From an uncultured Corynebacterium sp. (GTDB lineage: Bacteria; Actinomycetota; Actinomycetes; Mycobacteriales; Mycobacteriaceae): 13,908 nucleotides of DNA. The notes under the pieces were generated by a model, which ran no database searches, had not been told where the DNA came from, and saw only the letters and a list, made by a program, of their open reading frames with translations. Shown in pieces: positions 6,333 through 13,100 of the stretch; the first letter of the stretch is position 1; each line of letters begins with the position of its first letter. The stretch spans positions 1 to 13,908 of the forward strand of contig CAMILJ010000039.1 in NCBI GenBank assembly GCA_946222625.1, given 5' to 3'. The translations under genes and the position numbers were made by a program.

Positions 6333-7967
6333 ATGCGTTCTCGTACCCTTGCACTTGTCACTGCTGTCGCTTGTTCAATGACACCGGTTCCGGCTTTGGC
6401 TGCGGATACTGCGACCTATTACTCCACCAAGCAACACTATGAACCCCAGGGGGCCAGCTACTCTGAAGCACCTGCCGGTTTTCGCCAGATCTACACGTCC
6501 ACCGTGAACCGCCATGGGTCGCGTGGACTTTCGAGTTTTAAATATGACGACCTGGCTCAGCAGATGTTGGAGTACGCAAAAGAACACGACCAACTCACGG
6601 AGCTGGGGGAGGAACTCATTCCACAGGTCGAGGCTATGATCGCCGTCAATGAGGCGCTGGCTGGCGGCATCGGCCAAGAAGCCGGCTACGGCAACCTTAC
6701 GGTCGTGGGCCGCGAGGAGCTACAAGGGATCGGCCAGCGCAATGCGCAGCGCAACGCTACCTTAATGGAAGCCATCGAAGAGGATGGCCTCAAAGTCAAG
6801 TACATGTCCTCCGGTGAGGATCGTGCTAATGATTCTGGGTGGAACTTTGCTAAAGCATGGCTCGCGGAAAAGCCCGAGTTGGCGGATAATCTGGTTGACG
6901 GCATGAAAGATGGCCACGTGAGCATCGAATCGCGTACCGATCTCCTGTATGCCCACAAGGATAAAGAATCTCCGTCCTATAAGGAGTATTCCGAGTGGAA
7001 AGACTCGGAAGTTCTCAACGCGAAGGTTGAAGAGGCTTATGCAAAACCTGCATCGCAGACTGCCGCGCGCAGCCTCCTGCGCAAGATCTTCACCGAGGAC
7101 TTCATCACAGGCCTAGAGGATGGATCCATTTCTTTTGTCGGCCGTGAAAAGGATGACAAGACGGTTGAAGGCATTGTGGATGCCGCCTTGCAGTTCTACA
7201 ACCTGTACATCATTGCTCCAGCCTTGGCTCATGAGGAAAAGACACCAGCGGAGGGCTGGATCTTTGACCACTACATGGATGAAGCCAGCGGACCGACTTT
7301 TGCTTACCTCTTGGATGTTGAGGATTACTACCAAAAGGGGCCAGCCATTGAAGCGCAGACTGTCTCTTATGACAACTACGCGCCGCTTCTGGAACATATG
7401 ATTCAAGGCGTCCAGGACCGCGCCGCTGGTGGCAATGTAGCTGCCGAATATCGGTTTGGGCATGCCGAGACCATCATCCCGTTGGCCGCCCTCCTAAAGC
7501 TCCCAGGATCTGAAACAGCAACTCCACGTGGTGAGCTTTATACGTGGGAGAATTCCGCATGGAGAGGCGACCAAGTAGCCCCGATGGGAGCTAATATCCA
7601 ATGGGATGCGTTCCAAAACGAACGAGGCGACACCCTTGTGCGCATGCTCTACAACGAAAAAGAAGTGCCGTTCAATGAAGGCTGTGAGCCGATCTCAGAA
7701 GGATCGACCTTTTACACCATTGATGAGCTTGCCGCTTGTTTGCCGTTAGGAGCAACGTCGGATCACTCTAAAGCTCGCATCGGAGAAGACGGCGACCACA
7801 GCGCCCAGCCATCCACATCTGCTGACGTCTTTTCTTCACAAGCCGGCGTTTGGGGAGTTATTGCGGCAGTCATCGGTGCACTTGTGATCACCGCTGGTGT
7901 TGCTATGACAAACGCTCAGCAGATCAAGGAGATCCTCAACAGGTACGGCGTTCAACTGCCCTTCTAG
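6333..7967 (+). CDS. Exported histidine acid phosphatase (branch 2, MINPP/phytase-like) with C-terminal anchor
   Basis: The 544-residue protein begins with a signal peptide (cut probably after ALA, residue 23). The catalytic RHG motif follows at 60-62 (NRHGSRG), whose histidine is phosphorylated during phosphomonoester hydrolysis. The second active-site motif is HAE at 377-379. HAE in place of HD is characteristic of multiple inositol polyphosphate phosphatase-like enzymes, so phytate or other phosphorylated inositols and sugars are plausible substrates. Two cysteines in the mature part, C451 and C469, may form a disulfide. A hydrophobic helix at 504-524 precedes a short 20-residue tail, so the enzyme is probably tethered outside the membrane. 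The ATG has only a weak ribosome-binding site inside a small inverted repeat, GAAAG-AA-CTTTC (6319-6330). The gene stands alone between a terminator and a convergent gene. Substrate is inferred. Confidence 0.87.
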   Translation: MRSRTLALVTAVACSMTPVPALAADTATYYSTKQHYEPQGASYSEAPAGFRQIYTSTVNRHGSRGLSSFKYDDLAQQMLEYAKEHDQLTELGEELIPQVEAMIAVNEALAGGIGQEAGYGNLTVVGREELQGIGQRNAQRNATLMEAIEEDGLKVKYMSSGEDRANDSGWNFAKAWLAEKPELADNLVDGMKDGHVSIESRTDLLYAHKDKESPSYKEYSEWKDSEVLNAKVEEAYAKPASQTAARSLLRKIFTEDFITGLEDGSISFVGREKDDKTVEGIVDAALQFYNLYIIAPALAHEEKTPAEGWIFDHYMDEASGPTFAYLLDVEDYYQKGPAIEAQTVSYDNYAPLLEHMIQGVQDRAAGGNVAAEYRFGHAETIIPLAALLKLPGSETATPRGELYTWENSAWRGDQVAPMGANIQWDAFQNERGDTLVRMLYNEKEVPFNEGCEPISEGSTFYTIDELAACLPLGATSDHSKARIGEDGDHSAQPSTSADVFSSQAGVWGVIAAVIGALVITAGVAMTNAQQIKEILNRYGVQLPF

Positions 7968-7999
7968 AAACTAGATAAGAAAGGCATGCGAATCTCGGA

Positions 8000-9010
8000 C
8001 TAGAGGTTGAGTCTGCGGTAGGCGCGCGCAAGAGCATTGCCATCGGTCCCCTGAATGAGTGGGATGTCGAAGGACGTCTGCTCGTTGACCTTCACCAAGG
8101 GGGCCAGCGAACCGTGTGAGAGCAGCTGCTCTTGTGGGCTGAGGTTGCGGATCGCCACGGCCGCTACGTGGTTGGGGTGCTCCGCTGCCGCGTCGGCATA
8201 GGTAAGCGGATCGTGCTGACCGTCGTCGCCGATGAGCAGCCAGCGGAGCTTCGGGAAAGCAATGAAGAGGTTGCGGAGCTGCACGCGCTTGTGCTCCTGA
8301 CCATTGCGGAAGAGGCCGGTGGGGGTAGGCCCCCAGTCTGTCAGCAGCAGGGGACCACGCGGGAAGCCCTTCTCCGCCATGAAGTTAATCAAGGTGTCGT
8401 AGGTGTTCCATGCGCCGGTGGAGAGGTAGATGAAGGGGATCTCGGGGTGCTGTTGCGCGATTTCCCGGTAGAACCGTGCCATACCTTCGACGGGGGTTCG
8501 CGTATTGGTGCGTTTAACCCACGAATTCCAGGCTGCAATCATTGCACGCGGGAGCCACGTCACCATGATGGTGTCATCGATATCGCTGACCACGCCGAAC
8601 GTGGTGTCCTTGTCTACGATGAGCACTTCTGAGGTCACCTCATCCGCGCCCTTGGCACGGATGGTGACCTCGTGCCAGCCAGATTCCAGTCCGTGGTTAT
8701 ATACGAGGACATCGATGTAGCCGTTGTCGTTCGTAGTGCCCGATACTGTCTTCCCACCAACAGTGACTTCCACCTCGTGGTGTGTGACTTGGATGGTGAA
8801 GAATTGGCGGTATCCGCGTTGGGTCCATGTATCGCGTTCCTCAGCCTTGGGATCGTGCATGAGTACGCGGCCCAGCACGTGGACAAAATCTTCGTTGCCG
8901 TAGCCGGCATAGCCAGTAATGCTCGGTTGCCAGCCTTTGCGTGCGGAGTGCTTAAGCGAGAATGCGTTCGCGGTGAATTCGACTTTGCGGGCGATATCGG
9001 AAAGTGCCAT
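8000..9010 (-). CDS. DUF2183/App1-type HAD phosphatase (phosphatidate phosphatase-like)
   Basis: The 336-residue product has a beta-rich N-terminal region (about 40-135) followed by a HAD-type catalytic domain. Motif I is DIDDT (143-147), the nucleophile and acid/base pair; motif II is STGAWN (197-202); K241 and GDDGQHD (261-267) supply the remaining Mg and phosphate contacts. The DUF2183 family includes the catalytic domain of yeast App1, a phosphatidate phosphatase, so dephosphorylation of a lipid phosphate is the best guess, though the bacterial substrate is not established. There is no signal peptide. ATG 9010 is preferred; a GTG two codons upstream (9016) is equally open. The start lies only 10 bases after the helD-like stop, so the two genes are almost certainly one transcript and perhaps translationally coupled. 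It is convergent with the histidine phosphatase gene, 32 bases apart. Confidence 0.87.
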   Translation of the reverse strand: MALSDIARKVEFTANAFSLKHSARKGWQPSITGYAGYGNEDFVHVLGRVLMHDPKAEERDTWTQRGYRQFFTIQVTHHEVEVTVGGKTVSGTTNDNGYIDVLVYNHGLESGWHEVTIRAKGADEVTSEVLIVDKDTTFGVVSDIDDTIMVTWLPRAMIAAWNSWVKRTNTRTPVEGMARFYREIAQQHPEIPFIYLSTGAWNTYDTLINFMAEKGFPRGPLLLTDWGPTPTGLFRNGQEHKRVQLRNLFIAFPKLRWLLIGDDGQHDPLTYADAAAEHPNHVAAVAIRNLSPQEQLLSHGSLAPLVKVNEQTSFDIPLIQGTDGNALARAYRRLNL

Positions 9011-9020
9011 GCGCACCAGA

Positions 9021-11261
9021 CTAACCGAAAACCTCCGCGTAACGGCCGGCGATGGTCAAAGACTGCGTCGCGCGGGTGAGAGCTACGTAGAGGTTGTGCA
9101 AACCTTGCGGTGATGCTGCCACGATGTCATCCGGGTTGACTACGGTGACGTGGTCAAACTCTAGCCCCTTGGTGTGCTCAACGTTGGCCGCCGTAATCAC
9201 AGCGTGCAGGCGCCCTTCATCATCCTGGAAGGTAGCAGGCTCAAGGTTGTTCGTATCTTCGCGCCAGATGACGTCCACGCCGTCGCGTACAGCGATACCT
9301 GGCGTCGCTTCGGGGTTGATCGATTCCAAGAGTTGATTGGCCAATTCGGTAATTGGGCGCGGGGTGCGGTAGTTGACGCTTAACCCGTGAAGCCGAAAGC
9401 GCTGGCCGACGAACGGCTCGAGCGTATCTGCCCAATCATCGACGCCGGCAGGGGCACCGGTCTGGGACGTGTCGCCCACGAGAGTCATCCACCGCGAGGG
9501 GCTACGGCGAAAAATCATGCGCCATTCCATGGGGGTGAGTTCTTGGGCCTCGTCGACGATGACGTGCCCGTAGGCCCATGTGTAGTCCTCGCGGGCGCGC
9601 TGGGCGGTGGTGCGGGAGTCCCGAACCTCGTGGCGTCGAGCGAGGTGCTCGGCATCGATGACATCGTGGGCAGAGAGAATTTCTGCTTCGAACATGTCGT
9701 CATCATTGTCGGTGGAATCAGAAGAGCTCAGGATATCGAGTGCGTCTTCTGCCTCAGCGACCTGCTCGCGCCATTCTTTTTCTTCGGCGACACGTTCTGC
9801 TTCGGGGTCGGGCATGCCGATGAGAACCGCGAGTTCGTCGAGAAGCGCGGCGTCGGAAGGTGTCCAAGCTCGGCCGAACTCACGGTAAAGGGCACTGCGG
9901 GTTTCATCATCATAATCGCCGGCCGCCGAATCGATGCGTTCGGTGCTGCTGAGGAGATCGGCGAGGACGTCGGTGGGCGTCAGGTGGGGCCAGAACTCGT
10001 CGATGAGCTCCAGCACCTGGGGTTCTTCCGCGAGGTCATCGTGGAGCTGATCCACATCCGCGCGGGAGAGCAGGTTCTTGCCGCCGAGAGGGTCAGCGCC
10101 AATGCGTTCAGCCATCTGCTGGGCCAGCGACTCGGTGAGGTGCTCCGCAAACGCTGCTTGTGCATCGTTGTGCGGTTTGCGCGAGCGCCGTGCACGTGTC
10201 CGTGCTGCCTTGACCATCTGTGGGTCCACGGTGAGTTCGAGCCGATCGATCTCGAGCGTGCGCGATTGTTCCGGCAGGCGTTGATAGTCCTTCACTGCGT
10301 TGCCGAGGATTTCCACCATGGCCGCGGAACCCTTGATTTCGCGCGCGGGCAGGGACTCAGGGTGAGTGGCCTCAATGTCGGGGAAGAGAGAGGAGATGGT
10401 GGAAAGCACAACGCCGGTTTCACCAAGCTCCGGAAGCACCCGGGAAATGTACTCCAGGAAGGTGGAGTTGGGGCCCACGATGAGCACACCCGTGGCGGCT
10501 AGCTGTTCGCGGTAGGTGTAGAGCAAATAAGCCACACGGTGCAGTGCCACCGCTGTCTTGCCGGTGCCTGGCCCGCCTTCGACCACCATGACGCCGCGCG
10601 TGCTGTCACGGATGATTTCGTCCTGCTCCCTTTGAATGGTTTCCACGATGGACGGCATGTGCCCAGTGCGGGCCTGTTGCATGACGTGGTGGAGGGCGGA
10701 CTCACTGGCAACGTCGCTGCTGTCGGTGTGTGACTCGCCTTCGAGGACTTCGTCGCTGATTCCGGTAACCGTGCGCCCGGTAGTCCTGATGTGCCGGCGG
10801 ACGTGGACTCCCTCGGGGTGCGCGGTGGTGGCGAGGTAGAACGGCCGAGCCATCGGGGCGCGCCAATCCAGAAGGAGCGTGCGGTAATCCTCCTCACGGG
10901 CATCGAGTCCCATGCGGCCGATATAGCGGCGGTCTAGTCCCTCCGGAGTGGGGTTATCACCGGGCGCGTCAATGTCGATGCGCCCAAAAACTAGTCCGAG
11001 TTGGGCGATGTTTAGACGGTCCAGCTTGGCCTGCAGCCCGTGATACTCGGTTTCGCGGCGCACCAGAGCATCGGCATCCGGGGTATGCGGATCGACGGCG
11101 GCCTGTACCTCATTGAGGCGTTCATTTGCGGCGTGGACCTCGTTATCGAGACGCGCAAAAAGGCCATCGACGTAGGCTTGTTCGCTGGCAATCTCGGTGC
11201 GCGGATCGTTTGCTTGAGCACCAGGGTTTTCGGTGCGAGGCGCGGATGAAGATTCAGACAC
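9021..11261 (-). CDS. helD: HelD-family RNA polymerase recycling ATPase (SF1 helicase-like)
   Basis: The 746-residue protein is a UvrD/Rep-like superfamily 1 ATPase of the HelD class. It has an N-terminal antiparallel coiled coil (about 25-90) ending in LGLVFGRID, a linker with LDWRAP, Walker A GGPGTGKT (229-236), Walker B DEAQE (570-574), the GDTSQ motif soon after, and C-terminal motifs HTKGLEFDHV and VALTRAT (726-732). HelD proteins push arms into the primary and secondary channels of RNA polymerase, release DNA and RNA, and recycle stalled enzyme; actinobacterial members are linked to rifamycin tolerance. The start is GTG 11261: it follows AAGGAG (11266-11271) by four bases, and an upstream ATG at 11321 overlaps a promoter-like TAGTAT inside a hairpin. 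Annotation as a plain UvrD-like DNA helicase is an alternative, but the coiled coil argues for HelD. The App1-type gene follows after 10 bases. Confidence 0.9.
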   Translation of the reverse strand: MSESSSAPRTENPGAQANDPRTEIASEQAYVDGLFARLDNEVHAANERLNEVQAAVDPHTPDADALVRRETEYHGLQAKLDRLNIAQLGLVFGRIDIDAPGDNPTPEGLDRRYIGRMGLDAREEDYRTLLLDWRAPMARPFYLATTAHPEGVHVRRHIRTTGRTVTGISDEVLEGESHTDSSDVASESALHHVMQQARTGHMPSIVETIQREQDEIIRDSTRGVMVVEGGPGTGKTAVALHRVAYLLYTYREQLAATGVLIVGPNSTFLEYISRVLPELGETGVVLSTISSLFPDIEATHPESLPAREIKGSAAMVEILGNAVKDYQRLPEQSRTLEIDRLELTVDPQMVKAARTRARRSRKPHNDAQAAFAEHLTESLAQQMAERIGADPLGGKNLLSRADVDQLHDDLAEEPQVLELIDEFWPHLTPTDVLADLLSSTERIDSAAGDYDDETRSALYREFGRAWTPSDAALLDELAVLIGMPDPEAERVAEEKEWREQVAEAEDALDILSSSDSTDNDDDMFEAEILSAHDVIDAEHLARRHEVRDSRTTAQRAREDYTWAYGHVIVDEAQELTPMEWRMIFRRSPSRWMTLVGDTSQTGAPAGVDDWADTLEPFVGQRFRLHGLSVNYRTPRPITELANQLLESINPEATPGIAVRDGVDVIWREDTNNLEPATFQDDEGRLHAVITAANVEHTKGLEFDHVTVVNPDDIVAASPQGLHNLYVALTRATQSLTIAGRYAEVFG

Positions 11262-11305
11262 AAGGCTCCTTGGGCGCGTTTGAAGGCTTCTCCTGGGTGG
11301 AAAAG

Positions 11306-11339
11306 AACAACGGCCCAGCATACTAGCTGAGCCGTTGTT
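11306..11339 (-). terminator. Terminator-like hairpin between doxX-like gene and helD, with -10-like loop
   Basis: AACAACGGC (11306-11314) pairs perfectly with GCCGTTGTT (11331-11339); after one mismatch, CAGC pairs with GCTG around a six-base loop. On the minus strand the stem runs into a T-rich stretch (TTGTTCTTTT), fitting termination of the doxX-like gene. The loop reads TAGTAT on the minus strand, a good -10 hexamer about 59 nt upstream of the helD GTG, so terminator and promoter may overlap. Confidence 0.7.
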
Positions 11340-11402
11340 GTCTCCACCGCTTCCATGTATCGCGGTGCGTTGCGGGGCTATCCGCAGCCTAAGGCGAAGT
11401 GC

Positions 11403-12326
11403 TTAGAAGCGGTCACCAAACTTCTTGAAAGCCTTATCGAGCTTCTTGGAAGCTTCCTTCTGCAGCTTTTCTGCGCGCTTGCGAGCCTTCTTCTGGGCGC
11501 GCTTGCTATCAAGCGAATCGGCCTTGGCCAGGGCCGCGTCGGCGCGGTCCTGGGCCTTGCCGGCCGCCTTGACTAGGCCCTTGCGGGCGGTTGCGGAGTT
11601 CTCGCGTGCAGCGTCGAGCCAGTCATCCTTGTTGTCGTCGATGAACTCGCGCGCGGTCTCGGCGGTGTCCTCGACAAAGCTGCGAGCAGACTTGAGGAAA
11701 TCGCGACCGGTGGACTCCCAGTCATCGCGGTTATCTTCGACGTAGTCCTTGGCAGTCTCGAACCAGTCATTGGCCTTTGCCGTGACATCAGAAGAAATCT
11801 CATTGGCGCGGGTGGAGAGGTCCTCCGCAAACTTCTGCTGCTCGGACTTGCCTGGCAGTGCCTGCTGGATCTTCTTGTTTGCGCGCTCGGAAGCCTTGGC
11901 AGCGCGCCAACGCACAGAGGGCTTACCTTCGGTGTCTTGGGTAACGATGGCCAGGGCACCGAGCAGAGCGGTGTTGGTAATGAAGCCGCTGCGCTGTGCT
12001 TCCTTTTCTTCCTTGGAATCTGCGGTCCAGAAAGCATTTCCAACCAAGTTCGGGACGTGAGTCAGCGCCAGCACGGCAGCGGAGGTGCGCGGTGCTTTGC
12101 CCAGCGCCAAGCTGGTGCCCGCGGCGGTCTTTGCACCGCCGAGCGCGCGGGTAACCAACTCGGGGTCGTTAGGGATGTAGCCTGCGTACTCGCGCGGCAG
12201 CACCTTGCGCAGGCGCTTGAGCACGGACTCGGTGTCCGCGACGTGCTCCGAGGTGTTGCGGAGCGTATCCACACCATCCCAGATGAACACGGAGGCCAGC
12301 ATAGGACGAGCAAACTTACGAATCAT
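11403..12326 (-). CDS. DoxX-family membrane protein with long charged helical C-terminal tail
   Basis: The 307-residue product starts MIRKFARPMLASVF, the usual opening of corynebacterial DoxX proteins. Hydrophobic segments near residues 6-20, 65-98 and 115-130 make up the DoxX membrane domain (about 1-135). From about 140 to the end the sequence is hydrophilic, Ala/Lys/Glu/Asp-rich and predicted helical. It has an internal repeat, YVEDNRDDW (195-203) and FIDDNKDDW (228-236), and a very basic end (Lys/Arg-rich 275-307). The tail resembles LEA-like or coiled-coil proteins. DoxX proteins are linked to redox and thiol stress in mycobacteria; the role of the tail is unknown. ATG 12326 is chosen over upstream ATGs because TGGAGC lies about seven bases before it. 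The gene has no close partner: a hairpin separates it from helD. Confidence 0.85.
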   Translation of the reverse strand: MIRKFARPMLASVFIWDGVDTLRNTSEHVADTESVLKRLRKVLPREYAGYIPNDPELVTRALGGAKTAAGTSLALGKAPRTSAAVLALTHVPNLVGNAFWTADSKEEKEAQRSGFITNTALLGALAIVTQDTEGKPSVRWRAAKASERANKKIQQALPGKSEQQKFAEDLSTRANEISSDVTAKANDWFETAKDYVEDNRDDWESTGRDFLKSARSFVEDTAETAREFIDDNKDDWLDAARENSATARKGLVKAAGKAQDRADAALAKADSLDSKRAQKKARKRAEKLQKEASKKLDKAFKKFGDRF

Positions 12327-12369
12327 GACGTGCTCCATTCGATAGATCTGTAAAGACGTTCGACACACC

Positions 12370-12375
12370 ATAGTA
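12370..12375 (-). promoter_or_regulatory. Putative -10 element (TACTAT) of the doxX-like gene
   Basis: Read on the minus strand, TACTAT lies 43 nt upstream of the ATG at 12326, which leaves room for a leader with the Shine-Dalgarno. No clear -35 is seen. Between this and the upstream gene, an imperfect inverted repeat at 12388-12412 (AACTG...CAGTT with TGCTG/CAGCA inside) could be a weak terminator of the MBL gene. Confidence 0.4.
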
Positions 12376-12421
12376 CGCGGATTAAACAACTGTTGCTGTA
12401 AACGCAGCAGTTAACACGTAG

Positions 12422-13024
12422 TTACCAACGCCGCTCCCACCACTCGTCTAGGTGCGGGCGCTCTGCACCGAGCGTTGTGGGCGCTCCGTGCCCAGGGCGG
12501 ACGATCGCTTCGTCGGGGTAAACATCAAAGAGCCGCTGCGTGACATCCTTGTACAGGCGCACGAAGTCACCTTCCGAGGTGGTTTTCCCTACGCCGCCGG
12601 GGAAGAGGGAATCGCCGACGAAGAGGTTTGTGACACCGTCGATCTCCGCTGCAACCGCTGCACCGCCTGGAGTGTGTCCGCGCAAAATGATGACGGGTAA
12701 GTCGAAGCCGGCAAAAGGCAGGGTATCGTCATGCTCGAGCTCCACGTCGACGGGCGCGGGCAGGGCAGGGGAGTCAAGGAAAGAGGCGTAGTGCTCGGCG
12801 CCGGTTGCGTCCAAGACTTCTTTCAGTGCACGCACGTGGTCCCAGTGGCGGTGGGTGGTAAGCACGGAGGTGATCTTTACCCCGTGATCGGCGGCTAGAG
12901 AAAGAAGCGCGGGGGCGTCAGCAGAGGCGTCGATAAGCAGCGCTTCCTCGCCCGCACACAGTAGGTAGCAATTGTTATCCATATCGGACACGGAAATTTT
13001 GTGAAGCTTAAGGGCGTTGTTCAT
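12422..13024 (-). CDS. MBL-fold metallohydrolase, glyoxalase II-like
   Basis: The 200-residue protein has the metallo-beta-lactamase fold with a complete metal site: THRHWDH (H58, H60, D62, H63), H117 in GHTPGG, D138 in GDSLF and H179 in PGHG. This layout is that of hydroxyacylglutathione hydrolases (glyoxalase II). Corynebacteria use mycothiol instead of glutathione, so a thioester of mycothiol or another small thiol is a possible substrate; this is inference. The gene matches the position of M. tuberculosis Rv1637c, next to and divergent from uvrA. The start is uncertain. ATG 13024 gives MNNALKLHKI; ATG 13036 adds MVGL and lies 8 nt after CAGAAT, fitting a leaderless start. A longer open frame reaching into uvrA is not credible. 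No signal peptide is present, so the enzyme is cytosolic. Confidence 0.9.
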   Translation of the reverse strand: MNNALKLHKISVSDMDNNCYLLCAGEEALLIDASADAPALLSLAADHGVKITSVLTTHRHWDHVRALKEVLDATGAEHYASFLDSPALPAPVDVELEHDDTLPFAGFDLPVIILRGHTPGGAAVAAEIDGVTNLFVGDSLFPGGVGKTTSEGDFVRLYKDVTQRLFDVYPDEAIVRPGHGAPTTLGAERPHLDEWWERRW

Positions 13025-13051
13025 AAGTCCAACCATACGGGTACATTCTGA

Positions 13052-13079
13052 TTGAGAACTCTCTGAACACACATACATT
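13052..13079 (+). promoter_or_regulatory. Putative uvrA promoter (TTGAGA-16-TACATT)
   Basis: TTGAGA (13052-13057) and TACATT (13074-13079) are separated by 16 bases, a standard sigma-70-type spacing. The -10 is flanked by the inverted repeat ACACA (13069-13073) and TGTGT (13080-13084), so an overlapping binding site is possible. No LexA-like GAAC-N4-GTTC palindrome is seen in the 76-bp divergent region. Confidence 0.5.
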
Positions 13080-13100
13080 TGTGTAGGAAGGCAGCAACTA

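Noticed and set aside
9387..10502. Plus-strand open frame of 371 codons opposite the helD-like gene
   Set aside because: It is antisense to a well-supported HelD coding region, with no ribosome-binding site and no recognisable domain.
11262..11321. helD start at ATG 11321 (20 extra residues)
   Set aside because: That ATG overlaps the TAGTAT element in the hairpin loop, while GTG 11261 has a well-placed AAGGAG.
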